Source of the DNA: Promethearchaeota archaeon
Lineage (GTDB): Archaea; Asgardarchaeota; Lokiarchaeia; Helarchaeales; RDOG01
NCBI GenBank assembly: GCA_011365055.1
Contig: RDOG01000011.1
Coordinates: forward strand, 1 to 64,000
Reading direction: 5' to 3'
DNA length: 64,000 nt
The translations under genes were made by a program, and so were the position numbers. Within the stretch, counting starts at the first letter, position 1, and every line of letters begins with the position of its first letter. The notes under the pieces were generated by a model. The model did no database searches and was not told the origin of the DNA. It was given only the letters and a program-made list of their open reading frames with translations. Below, piece by piece: positions 8,748 to 17,038 of this stretch.

Positions 8748-9641
8748 ATGGGAGACGGGTTTTTGAGCTCAGAAGAACCTAAAAATAAATTGACACCAGC
8801 ATCAGATGAGGAATTAGTAAAACAATTTAGAGAATTATATGCTGTGGAGAGAGATTTAGTTCCCATTTCTGAACAAGAAGATTTAGCATCCATCTCAATC
8901 GAACTAGAAGCAATTCAAAAAATGTTGTTGCACGTTTATGAATTTGGAAATTTTGAAGATCCAATTAAAAAATGGAAGGAAGTCTATGGACTTTTAATTG
9001 GCAAAATTGATGAAAATGGGAAATTATACATTTTAAATGCAGCGCCGATTACACATGGTACTTCTCGGGGGGTAGAATTTAAGAAAAACGATTATATTTA
9101 TGCTGCAAATATCAACGATATGTTAATAAATGATGGAAAAGGAGAGTTTTTTGTTGGTTGGTATCATAGCCATCCTGCAATAGGATTATTTCTTTCCAAG
9201 GTTGATCTAATTAATCAATTGGGATATCAAATGGTAAATCAAGTTGCAGTAGCAATTGTATTTGATCACTGTCTATTAATTGAAAATAAAGTTCCTTTTC
9301 AAATATATAGGCTAGATACAATAGATTTTGATCTTCCAGAAGATTTGAATTATCATGTTGTAGATTACGAAATTGTTGGGCTAGATAAAAATGAAGAAAT
9401 TGCGTATATGAAAGAAATTCATGATGAAATTGGTCAAGAATTGAGAAATGCAAATTATAAATCCGCTGAAAAATTATTCAGAAAAGAAATAGAAGAACTC
9501 TTCAAACAATTCTCTAAAATAGCAAAAAAAGAAAAAATTGAATATGAAAAGACAGATTATAAAGAATTAAAAAAAGGAAAAATAGCAAAATTCAGTGAAA
9601 AAGAAAAGAACAAAAAAAAACAAAAAAAAAACGTAAAGTAA
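8748..9641 (+). CDS. JAMM/MPN+ metalloprotease, Rpn11/CSN5-like deubiquitinase candidate
   Basis: This 297-residue protein has a complete zinc isopeptidase motif. Glu78 lies in KEVYGLLIG, and GWYHSHPAIGLFLSKVD gives His140, His142, Ser150 and Asp153. The sequence around it resembles eukaryotic Rpn11 (GWYHSHP-x6-S-x2-D and the following INQ) much more than bacterial JAMM proteins. An acidic N-terminal extension of about 45 residues precedes the domain, and the C-terminus is a lysine/glutamate-rich helix. The likely role is removal of ubiquitin-like modifiers; no modifier gene is in the window. The annotated frame ends within poly-A runs, and an open K/E-rich frame continues to 9970, so the true protein is probably about 410 residues. 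Confidence 0.92.
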   Translation: MGDGFLSSEEPKNKLTPASDEELVKQFRELYAVERDLVPISEQEDLASISIELEAIQKMLLHVYEFGNFEDPIKKWKEVYGLLIGKIDENGKLYILNAAPITHGTSRGVEFKKNDYIYAANINDMLINDGKGEFFVGWYHSHPAIGLFLSKVDLINQLGYQMVNQVAVAIVFDHCLLIENKVPFQIYRLDTIDFDLPEDLNYHVVDYEIVGLDKNEEIAYMKEIHDEIGQELRNANYKSAEKLFRKEIEELFKQFSKIAKKEKIEYEKTDYKELKKGKIAKFSEKEKNKKKQKKNVK

Positions 9642-9970
9642 AAAGAACACCAGAAAAGAAAGAAGAAGAAAAAATAGGAACTCCAATTAAAACGAAACAA
9701 GGTAAAAAAAAGAAAATAACAAAAGCAAAAAAGGTTAAGAAGAAAAAAGTTAAAAAAAGTGAACAACGCAAAATAGAAAAGAAAGTTGATAAAGAAATCA
9801 AAGAAGAGAAAAGACGTCTAGAAAATGAGAAAAAAGAGAGAGAAAAAGAGAAGTTAAAAGAAGAAAAACAATTAGAGAAAGAAAAGAAACAAGAAGAAAA
9901 AATAATGAAACAGATTGAAGCCAAAATTGAGAAAGAATTTATTGGTAAGGCTAAACCTAGAAAAAAATAG
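9599..9970 (+). other. K/E-rich open frame continuing the JAMM protein after a -1 shift
   Basis: After the JAMM stop at 9639-9641 the frame that is -1 relative to it stays open to a TAG at 9968-9970. It encodes a highly charged helical tail of about 112 residues (from 9632) with repeats such as EKRRLENEKKERE. This frame opens at 9599 and overlaps the JAMM frame across two A-runs, nine A at 9612-9620 and ten A at 9622-9631, where slippage is easy. It has no early start codon of its own. Three readings fit: a real -1 frameshift or transcript slippage, an indel mutation, or a sequencing error in the homopolymer. Confidence 0.6.
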
Positions 9971-9990
9971 TAATCTATTACTACCCTATA

Positions 9991-10551
9991 TCAATCTTGA
10001 ATGAAGTAATCCATGAGAATTTCATCATAAAAAACATTTTTAAGGAAAAATTGATTTTTTCTAATTCCGATTTGCCTAAATCCTATTGAGTTATATAAAT
10101 GTAATGCGTTTTCATTATTATGAAAAACTGAGAGGTTTATTTTTTTAAAATCTCTTTTTTTTGCTTCATTAATTGCATGATTCATTATTTCCCTACCAAT
10201 GCCAATATTTCTATATTTCTTGCTAATGATGATACCCAATTCACCAACATGTTCTGCAGCTTCCCAAGTCAAATGTTCTATCACGCATTGCCCTATTACT
10301 TTCCCTCTGTTTTTATTTTTCGTGATATCACTAGCTACAATAACAACATTATTTTCCGTCTCATGTGTAATAAACCAACTATTCTTTTCATACTCGCTGA
10401 TAACTTCTCTTTTTATCGGAATATATTTGAATTCTCGTACTACTTCGTTAAAATTGTCCCAGATATCTTCAAGGTCTTCCTTTATTGCATTTCTAAGTTT
10501 TATTATCACTTTTTGTTTATTTATAGTTAATTCTTTAATAAGTTCAACCAT
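9991..10551 (-). CDS. GNAT-family N-acetyltransferase
   Basis: This 186-residue protein has the GNAT fold. The acetyl-CoA pyrophosphate loop is seen as ISKKYRNIGIGREIM (R-x-x-G-x-G), followed by the helix NHAINEAKKR and motif B LSVFHNNENALHLYNSIGF, which is typical of RimI/RimL-like and small-molecule transferases. The substrate, whether a protein N-terminus, an amine or an antibiotic, cannot be told. It precedes nothing obvious in an operon; the Rpo6 gene lies 36 bases upstream on the same strand and may be cotranscribed. The start is an ATG. Confidence 0.88.
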   Translation of the reverse strand: MVELIKELTINKQKVIIKLRNAIKEDLEDIWDNFNEVVREFKYIPIKREVISEYEKNSWFITHETENNVVIVASDITKNKNRGKVIGQCVIEHLTWEAAEHVGELGIIISKKYRNIGIGREIMNHAINEAKKRDFKKINLSVFHNNENALHLYNSIGFRQIGIRKNQFFLKNVFYDEILMDYFIQD

Positions 10552-10587
10552 TGAATAGAGAACTCCTGTTTACTAAAAAAAAATTGA

Positions 10588-11181
10588 TTAAAGAATTTCT
10601 TCATCATATCTTAATTCAAACTTTTTTAAGGGAACATCCAAATATTCTTCATTTGGAAAGTATCGTCTGACGGTTATTGGTAAAATTCGGAGGGATAATT
10701 CATAAGTTGCAATTCCAATTGGTTCTTTTACATATTTTGGGATTTCAACAAATATTGGAGCAGACATAGAAATTTGTAAAGCACGAGCTCCAATTATCCT
10801 TGCTTTTTCATATTTAGTTAAATAAGGTGGATCTATGATTTTTACTTTAGGTTTTTCTTTTTGGATTTCAACCAAATATTCTTCAACGATTCCGATCTCA
10901 TAATCATCTTTTGGTTTCTTTTTTACTTCTATATGCTCTTCCTCTAGATCGAAATCTTCAAATATTTCTTCAACGATTGGTTCTTTTCTCTTAACTTTTC
11001 TTTTTCGCTTCTTCTTCTTCTCTTCCGTTGCATTTTCCTCTTCTATTTTCTTAGGTTTAGCAATTGTTTTGGTTTTTTTGGTTTTTTTTGATTTTTTGGA
11101 TTTAGGCAATTTATTTAGCACCAAATCAGAACGTATGTTGATAATACACTTACGAGAATAAGTAAAATGAATAACATTCAA
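10588..11181 (-). CDS. rpo6: DNA-directed RNA polymerase subunit K/Rpo6 with a charged N-terminal extension
   Basis: The C-terminal 80 residues match the archaeal/eukaryotic omega homologue (Rpo6/RPB6), an assembly subunit of RNA polymerase. The match is LTKYEKARIIGARALQISM, then PIFVEIP, EPIGIATYEL and LPITVRRYFPN. The preceding 100 residues form a low-complexity tail, first lysine-rich (KSKKSKKTKKTK, KKKKRKRKVKRK), then acidic (EEIFEDFDLEEE). The archaeal subunit is usually much shorter, but an acidic N-terminal tail is also known from eukaryotic RPB6. The start is uncertain. The TTG at 11181 gives 197 residues; a TTG at 11109, preceded by GGTG, gives 173 and is equally plausible. Confidence 0.88.
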   Translation of the reverse strand: MNVIHFTYSRKCIINIRSDLVLNKLPKSKKSKKTKKTKTIAKPKKIEEENATEEKKKKRKRKVKRKEPIVEEIFEDFDLEEEHIEVKKKPKDDYEIGIVEEYLVEIQKEKPKVKIIDPPYLTKYEKARIIGARALQISMSAPIFVEIPKYVKEPIGIATYELSLRILPITVRRYFPNEEYLDVPLKKFELRYDEEIL

Positions 11182-11274
11182 AATTTAACTACACTTAAAA
11201 GTTTTTTTATATTGAATTAAATTTTAATTAAAGGAAGAAAGAAAAAATAAATTTTAATTAACGTTGGTTTTAAG

Positions 11275-12408
11275 ATGGATGAATCTGTACGAGAAAAACT
11301 TAAAAAAATAATTATATTTTCAAAAGATGTTACAGATTTAAAGGGAATTTTGGATTTACCCATTAATAAAATTAAGGGACTAACTAAAAATTTAGCCTCA
11401 GTGTTAAAAGAGAGGTTAAACGTTGTTAAAATAAGTGATTTGGTAAATTTGGAATTAAATAGAAAAGATTTGCGATTTTTGGAGTCTTCTGGAATAAATC
11501 AAAAAGATCTTATGAATTGGATGCTAATTGCGAAGATGATTGACGATGCAACTATCGACGATTATTTAGGACCAAGAAAAATTTCTTTGGTTGGCTTAAA
11601 TAATGCAGGAAAAAGTGCCTTGCTTCAAATACTGAAAGAAAAGGTGAATTTAAATTTATTTGGAAAAATTTTACCAACAAAAGGAGTATATAGAGATTCA
11701 ATAATCAAGGGAGATTTGGAATACGTTATTTGGGACATGGGAGGACAAGATATCTATAGACAAGAATATCTAAAAAATGTTGGAAAATACTTCATCGGAA
11801 ACGAACTTATCGTTTTCGTAATTGACGTGCAAGATAAGAATAATTATAATTCTGCAATTGTCTATTTAAAAGATATAATAAATGCACTTGAATATTTAGA
11901 AGAGAATCCTAATATTTTAGTACTTATAAATAAAGTAGATCCAGATATAAAAAATAATAAGGACATATTAGAAGATATTAAATTTCTTAAAAAGAAAATA
12001 AAAGAGGTTTTCAGAGATAAGACCTTTAATCATGAAATAAATACATTTAGCATTTATGAAAAATTAACAAAGGATATAAATGTTACGAAAGAAATTAAAG
12101 ATAATGTAATTGTTAATGTTAATAAAGAATTTGAAAAAAAAGAAGACGAAAATATAAGTGCAGCACTTGAAAAAGTTTTAAATTTCATGATAAATTTATC
12201 AGCATCCATAGAAGAACGGTTATCAGCAATTGAAAATCGAATAGACAACATGGCTGAATGGATTGAATATTTTCAACAAACACCAACAATGAATGCACCT
12301 CAAATATATAAAGATAAAGCAGATAAAATAGTTGCGAAAACGCTTTCAGTTAAAGAGGCCGTAGCAAACGAGTTGAAATCGATATTAAAAATGAGGAAAA
12401 TTGAATAA
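11275..12408 (+). CDS. Rag/Arf-like GTPase with N-terminal helical domain and C-terminal coiled tail (paralogue 1)
   Basis: This 377-residue GTPase has G1 GLNNAGKS (107-114), switch-I Thr135 in LPTKGV, G3 WDMGGQ (153-158) and G4 NKVD (219-222), with an FVIDVQDK strand resembling RagC. The first 95 residues form a helical domain with an HhH-like pattern (IKGLTKNLASVL, ISDLVNLEL). After the G domain, a helix with SIEERLSAIENRIDNMAEWIEY precedes a conserved tail, KTLSVKEAV-NELKSILKMRKIE. It aligns without gaps over its first 224 residues with the product of 18115-19254, so the two are close paralogues. There is no lipid-anchor motif. The role is regulatory, with no known target. Confidence 0.88.
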   Translation: MDESVREKLKKIIIFSKDVTDLKGILDLPINKIKGLTKNLASVLKERLNVVKISDLVNLELNRKDLRFLESSGINQKDLMNWMLIAKMIDDATIDDYLGPRKISLVGLNNAGKSALLQILKEKVNLNLFGKILPTKGVYRDSIIKGDLEYVIWDMGGQDIYRQEYLKNVGKYFIGNELIVFVIDVQDKNNYNSAIVYLKDIINALEYLEENPNILVLINKVDPDIKNNKDILEDIKFLKKKIKEVFRDKTFNHEINTFSIYEKLTKDINVTKEIKDNVIVNVNKEFEKKEDENISAALEKVLNFMINLSASIEERLSAIENRIDNMAEWIEYFQQTPTMNAPQIYKDKADKIVAKTLSVKEAVANELKSILKMRKIE

Positions 12409-12411
12409 ATT

Positions 12412-13005
12412 TTAGGATTTTATTTTAAACATCTCATCATGTCCTGGAATGATAATATCTGCAATATTTTTTATTTTTTCCATTGATTTTAAACATTGAT
12501 TGGGATCTACATTAACAAATGGAGGAACCCAATTTAAAAAATTATTTTGGATGGGAATAGCATCTCCCGTTATTACATACGCAATTTCTCCTAATTGGAA
12601 AATCACGCTTGTGCTGCCTAACGTGTGTCCAGGAGTATCAATTAATAAAACGTTTTTAGTCAGTTGAAATGGTTTGTTTGGTATAATTGTTAAAGGAATT
12701 AAATTAGAGTGCTTTCTAGATTGTATTTCAATCTTATTAATATACATCTTGCTATTTTCAAATAAATGATTATTAGATATGTGATCTAAATGATGATGAG
12801 TACAAAATACAATATCAATTTCTGCGGGTGTTAAATTGTACTTTTTTAAACCATCAAATATTTCATTTTTGGCTTTTTTAACAGAAGTATCTACGATAAT
12901 AGTTTTATTTTCCGTTTGTATCAGCGTTACAGAAGATTCTGCTTTCACAATGAAATTATTTTTGTTTCTTATTAAAATACCAGGTTTTATTACATCTATT
13001 TGCAT
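12412..13005 (-). CDS. Metallo-beta-lactamase fold hydrolase
   Basis: This 197-residue protein has the MBL-fold metal site: CTHHHLDH (HxHxDH), DTPGHTLGSTSV for the third histidine, an aspartate in VITGDAIP, and a terminal PGHDEM. The arrangement is that of small glyoxalase-II-like or quorum-lactonase-like hydrolases, and no RNA-processing or nitric-oxide-reductase domain is attached. The substrate is unknown. It is convergent with the GTPase gene, with three bases between stops. The start is ATG at 13005. Confidence 0.88.
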   Translation of the reverse strand: MQIDVIKPGILIRNKNNFIVKAESSVTLIQTENKTIIVDTSVKKAKNEIFDGLKKYNLTPAEIDIVFCTHHHLDHISNNHLFENSKMYINKIEIQSRKHSNLIPLTIIPNKPFQLTKNVLLIDTPGHTLGSTSVIFQLGEIAYVITGDAIPIQNNFLNWVPPFVNVDPNQCLKSMEKIKNIADIIIPGHDEMFKIKS

Positions 13006-13193
13006 GAAATGGCCTTATTATTCGTGTTAAATTTCAATATTTAATAAAATGATTGTTGATATATATTGGTAAATCTTTTGTATTTTTATGAATTATCAAA
13101 TTTTTTTAATAATTATATCAAAAAAAATTTATATTGTTGAAAAAATAACAATTTCCCATATAATGATTCATTAATGTATCATAAGGTGATTAT

Positions 13194-13880
13194 TTGATAG
13201 AAGAGGTAAATGAGATGCCAAATATAGAACAGCTAAAAAATATTCTCAACGAGATAAGAGAAGGCATCATTAATATTGATATTGAGCCAGACATCGAAAC
13301 ATTAGTTTTAAAAGCAATAGAACTAGATGTAGAACTTGTTGTCTTAGTAAAAACAATAAGCGATGCACTTGAAAAAGTTGGAGAACTTTACGAGAGCATG
13401 GAATATTTTTTAAGTGAATTATTAGTGGCTGGAGATAGAGCTAAACGAGGAATAGATGTTTTAAAACCATTAATCGTGAAAGAAAAAGATAAATTCTTAG
13501 GGACGATAGTTTTTGGGAGTGTAAAAGGAGATATTCATGACATAGGGAAAACGATCATTTCTGCTTTCTTGATTGGCGCAGGATTTATCGTTCACGATTT
13601 AGGAGTCGAGGTAACTGCAAAAAAATATGTTGAAGCAATAAAAATACATAATCCTGAGATTGTAGCAATGAGTACTCTTTTAACTTCCTGTATGGAGGAA
13701 ATGAGAAATACGATAGAAGAAATTAAAGGAGCAGGATTAAGAGATAAAGTTAAGATTATAATTGGCGGAAGACCCGTAGATAGCGAATTTGCAAAAGATA
13801 TCGGTGCTGATGCATTTGCATTTTACCCAGTGGATGCAATTGATGCATGTAAAAAGTTAATTGAAGAATTAAAAAATTAA
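13194..13880 (+). CDS. Corrinoid protein of the methyltransferase (MtbC/MttC-like) family
   Basis: This 228-residue cobalamin-binding protein carries methyl groups between a substrate-specific methyltransferase and a corrinoid:CoM or tetrahydrofolate-type methyltransferase. An N-terminal four-helix cap (about 10-95) is followed by the Rossmann B12 domain with GDIHDIGK (112-119); His115 is the lower axial ligand. GVEV, STLLTSCMEEM and IIGGRPVD are the other expected segments. The start is TTG at 13194, supported by AAGGTGAT at 13182-13189. No methyltransferase partner is adjacent in the window, so the substrate (methylamine, methoxy compound or other) cannot be assigned. The 3' end overlaps the convergent GTPase gene by four bases. 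Confidence 0.92.
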   Translation: MIEEVNEMPNIEQLKNILNEIREGIINIDIEPDIETLVLKAIELDVELVVLVKTISDALEKVGELYESMEYFLSELLVAGDRAKRGIDVLKPLIVKEKDKFLGTIVFGSVKGDIHDIGKTIISAFLIGAGFIVHDLGVEVTAKKYVEAIKIHNPEIVAMSTLLTSCMEEMRNTIEEIKGAGLRDKVKIIIGGRPVDSEFAKDIGADAFAFYPVDAIDACKKLIEELKN

Positions 13881-14455
13881 TTCTTATTTTTATTGATCAA
13901 TAATATCCCCATTTTCATAAAACTTTCTTTAACATTTTCACCAGTCAATGCACTTGTTTCCAAGAATGGACAATTAAATTTTTCTGCCATTTTAAAACCT
14001 TCTTCTTCAGAAACTGTTCTTTCAGCTTTTAAATCAATTTTATTCCCAATTAAAACGTATGGAATTTGTTTTCCGACATTTTTTTCAATCGTCTTAAACC
14101 ATTCTGGGACATCTTCATATGTAATTTTTCTAGTTATATCATAAACAACGAATGCAGCAGATGCGGCATTGTAAAATTTTTTATGTATCGGTAAATTTCT
14201 GGTGAAAAATTGACCTGCAATATCCCATATACTTAAAGTTAGTAATATATCTGATTTTATATCCGCTGAAGAAAAATTAAGTTGAATAGTTGATACATTT
14301 ACACCCAAAGTAGGTATGTAATTTTTTTCTAATTTTTGATCGGAAATGTTTCTCAATAGCGTTGTTTTTCCCACAGCATTAGATCCACATACTACTATCT
14401 TCGATTTTATTACTCGTTTATCAAGATTTGTTTCTTCGGTATTACCTATTTCCAT
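13877..14455 (-). CDS. Rab/Ras-like small GTPase
   Basis: This 192-residue GTPase has all G motifs: G1 GSNAVGKTT, switch-I Thr in YIPTLGVNV, G3 WDIAGQ, G4 GNKID and G5 ETSALTG. WDIAGQ in place of WDTAGQ is shared with the other Rab-like proteins here. There is no C-terminal cysteine motif for prenylation, so membrane attachment would need a partner. It is the last gene of the long minus-strand run that begins at 26547, 23 bases after the preceding GTPase gene. A GAGGG motif precedes its ATG. The effector is unknown. Confidence 0.93.
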   Translation of the reverse strand: MEIGNTEETNLDKRVIKSKIVVCGSNAVGKTTLLRNISDQKLEKNYIPTLGVNVSTIQLNFSSADIKSDILLTLSIWDIAGQFFTRNLPIHKKFYNAASAAFVVYDITRKITYEDVPEWFKTIEKNVGKQIPYVLIGNKIDLKAERTVSEEEGFKMAEKFNCPFLETSALTGENVKESFMKMGILLINKNKN

Positions 14456-14478
14456 AAAAAAATCCCTCTTTTTTTAAC

Positions 14479-15000
14479 TTAATTAATCAATTTCAATGAA
14501 ATTTTACCAATCAGCTTAAATGCATTAGTGATATTTTCACCCGTTTTAGCTGAGGTTTCTATATATTCCATATCTAGAGAATCTGCTAGTTCCTTTCCTT
14601 TTTCTGATGAGATAATTCTCTGATCAACTAAATCAATTTTATTTGCCACTAAAACACAAGGTATTGATTCTTTAATATGATCTAAAATATTCTGGTACCA
14701 TCCTTGTACTTCATCGTATGTTACTTGTCTAGTAACGTCAAAGATTATTAATGCACCTGCAGCGGCATTATAAAAATTCTTCCAAACACCTTTAAAAGCC
14801 AATTGTCCTGCAATATCCCATATACTAAAATTAATTACTTTCCCATTTTCTATTTCAAGTTTTTTATTCATTAAATTTACGCCAATGGTCGCTTTATAAT
14901 CAGTTAGAAATTTTTCATCAACGAATCTATTCAACATTGCTGTTTTTCCCACAGCATATGAACCAATTAAAACAACTTTCCTTTTATAAACTAATGCCAT
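14479..15000 (-). CDS. Rab-like small GTPase
   Basis: This compact 173-residue GTPase is essentially only the G domain: G1 GSYAVGKTA, switch-I YKATIGVNL, G3 WDIAGQLAF, G4 ANKID and G5 ETSAKTG. No hypervariable tail or cysteine motif is present. Its ATG at 15000 follows the stop of the upstream zinc-ribbon/longin gene by two bases, and the AAGGAA Shine-Dalgarno lies inside the end of that gene, so translation is probably coupled. It is the more canonical of the two Rab-like proteins at the end of the signalling run. Confidence 0.93.
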   Translation of the reverse strand: MALVYKRKVVLIGSYAVGKTAMLNRFVDEKFLTDYKATIGVNLMNKKLEIENGKVINFSIWDIAGQLAFKGVWKNFYNAAAGALIIFDVTRQVTYDEVQGWYQNILDHIKESIPCVLVANKIDLVDQRIISSEKGKELADSLDMEYIETSAKTGENITNAFKLIGKISLKLIN

Positions 15001-15002
15001 AT

Positions 15003-15986
15003 TTATTCCTTCTTAAAATTTAAAACTTGATTAATTTTCTCTAAATTCACCTTATAACTTGAAATTGATTTAAATTTCAATTTATCTTTCTCAAACTTTT
15101 TATTACAATTGATACAATAGAAAATTTCTTTACCTTTCTTAAAAAAAGTCCCCTTTTCTAAGCATTTATAAAAAATTCCTTTATTTTTTATTCCAAAATC
15201 ATGAGTGATAATAGTATTACAATTTGGGCATATTAATTGATTTTTTGTTGTGTCATAAAAATTCTTATAAAAATCGACATAACCACAATAATCGTGTTGT
15301 ATAGTAGCATTCTTTTCAATTTTCGTTGAAAAACAATCAGGACACTGAATTTTAAATATTATTTTTATAGAATCACATTCAGGACAAGTAAAAACATTAT
15401 TAAGTATTTCAGATATTAGAAACTTCTGTTTAATTAAAAAATCTAGGAAAATTTCAGATTCATTTGGACTGATATCTAATAGTTTAATTAACTTTGGATA
15501 GTATAAACCTAATTTAGGGTCAAATTCAGATTCAATTATTCTTATCTCTTCTTCTATTACATTGAAAAAAAAGTTCTGAATTTTTTTATTATTTAAAATG
15601 AATTCTTTTTTCAAATTATCTTCTAATAATAACAAATCCTCAAAACTATTCTTTAAAAATTCATCAATATTAGAATTATTTGATAAATATTTGTTAAAAG
15701 AATGAATTAAAAAGAATTTATATTTTTCAGGTTCATCATTTTCATCTAATACTATTACGATTAAAGAATTATCTTTTTCACCTCCAAAATAGCCAGCTAC
15801 TCGTATCTCGTTAGTTTGAAAAACTGAAAATCTTGGTACGGATATATCTCCCATTGTTTGAGATGTATATAATTGTAAAGCGATATCATTATTAAGGTTT
15901 AAATTCTTAGGGTGCATTGACCTTAAAGTAGCACCATAATGATCATCCCATTCAATTAAAGCAATTCCTAATGGTATTTTAATCAA
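15003..15986 (-). CDS. Longin-like domain protein with C-terminal zinc ribbons
   Basis: This 327-residue protein was not recognised as a named family. The N-terminus (GIALIEWDDHYGATLRSMHP, then a helix with DIALQLYTSQTMG and alternating strands) resembles the output domain of the response regulator at 21455-22339 and the longin/roadblock alpha-beta fold. A helical middle is followed, from about residue 198, by paired CxxC motifs (CPEC, CPDC, CPNC, CINC) that should bind two or more zinc ions. A role as an adaptor for the Rab-like GTPase encoded directly downstream is inferred. The start is probably TTG at 15986, with AAAGGAG very close to it, so the exact start is uncertain. Confidence 0.7.
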   Translation of the reverse strand: MIKIPLGIALIEWDDHYGATLRSMHPKNLNLNNDIALQLYTSQTMGDISVPRFSVFQTNEIRVAGYFGGEKDNSLIVIVLDENDEPEKYKFFLIHSFNKYLSNNSNIDEFLKNSFEDLLLLEDNLKKEFILNNKKIQNFFFNVIEEEIRIIESEFDPKLGLYYPKLIKLLDISPNESEIFLDFLIKQKFLISEILNNVFTCPECDSIKIIFKIQCPDCFSTKIEKNATIQHDYCGYVDFYKNFYDTTKNQLICPNCNTIITHDFGIKNKGIFYKCLEKGTFFKKGKEIFYCINCNKKFEKDKLKFKSISSYKVNLEKINQVLNFKKE

Positions 15987-16009
15987 TCTCCTTTTTTTCT
16001 TAATTTTAG

Positions 16010-17038
16010 CTAATATGATTTTAAAATATGATTAATTATTTCATTTTTTATGAAAATTGTTGAAGTTTTAATAATATCTCTAGCATAATCTCCATAAATT
16101 TTATTTCTCAATTCATTTAATAATAAATCCTTCGATATTTCCAATAAATTTGAAAAATTCTCAGCGATTTCATTCAAAAAATTTTCAAAATTTTGGTTTT
16201 TTCCAACCATTTCTTTTGAATAAAGTTCATAAATTGATCTTATAATTGAATATATTGATTTTTCAATAATTTCTTTTTGATTTTCATCAATTTGTCTTTT
16301 TGTAACTTTAATTGTTGTAATTAATCGCTCTATATTACCTATAGGAGAGAATATTCTCTGCATTGGTTTCATTGTATCTGTAACTTTTTCTAGGTTTAAA
16401 TCACCTAGTTGATATTTTGATTTTATTACATCCAAAAAATCTTCCTTTTTTCTATTTCTCTCAAATTCTTCTTCCATTCTCATTAGTTTCTCTTTATATG
16501 GAGAAAGATTAAGTAAATTAAAACTCTCAAAGAACCCATAGGACTCTTCAATTTCTAAGAAATAAGGAAAAAGGTTTAAATCTGTAGGAATTTCAAGCAA
16601 TAAGCCATGAATCAGGCAGAAGACTTCCTTTGTGGATAAAGTAGACATTTTTTTAATATATTTATAAATTGGAATAATCAAATCAAAAATAATATCCAAA
16701 TATAGAGCTTCATATGAAGTATAATTCCCTCTATTTGTAATTTTTTCTAATAAATTATTATAAATTTTGGGACCGATCAAAATTAATGCGCCATAATTAG
16801 TTAAATTCCTAAATTTTCCCCCAACTAATTCTATTTCTTTTTCTAATGATGATTGAGTACGATTACCTCCAAATCCAATCAATATATTTGTAAATTCATT
16901 AATTTTATTCGTATTTAATTTATTTTTATTCAATGCATCCAATTTATTAAATTTATCAATAATTTTTTTTTCTAAATTATCCAAAAGGTGTTTATACCCC
17001 CTTAAATTGAATATATTTTCTAATAGCAACTCACTCAA
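16010..17038 (-). CDS. Unknown mainly helical protein in the GTPase signalling run
   Basis: This 342-residue protein belongs to no family I recognise. It is predicted to be mostly alpha-helical, with asparagine- and lysine-rich stretches, a small glycine-containing segment (LIGFGGNRTQSS) and a highly charged middle (KLMRMEEEFERNRKKEDF). No membrane segment, cysteine pair or nucleotide motif is seen. Its start overlaps the end of the upstream gene by eight bases, so it is made with the longin-like protein encoded there. The context suggests a scaffold or regulator of the GTPases; that is inference. Confidence 0.6.
   Translation of the reverse strand: MSELLLENIFNLRGYKHLLDNLEKKIIDKFNKLDALNKNKLNTNKINEFTNILIGFGGNRTQSSLEKEIELVGGKFRNLTNYGALILIGPKIYNNLLEKITNRGNYTSYEALYLDIIFDLIIPIYKYIKKMSTLSTKEVFCLIHGLLLEIPTDLNLFPYFLEIEESYGFFESFNLLNLSPYKEKLMRMEEEFERNRKKEDFLDVIKSKYQLGDLNLEKVTDTMKPMQRIFSPIGNIERLITTIKVTKRQIDENQKEIIEKSIYSIIRSIYELYSKEMVGKNQNFENFLNEIAENFSNLLEISKDLLLNELRNKIYGDYARDIIKTSTIFIKNEIINHILKSY

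Noticed and set aside
9557..9924. Two antisense ORFs rich in Phe and Ser opposite the K/E-rich tail of the JAMM locus
   Set aside because: They are mirror images of the Lys/Glu codons on the plus strand. Their composition is low-complexity and no promoter or ribosome binding site supports them.
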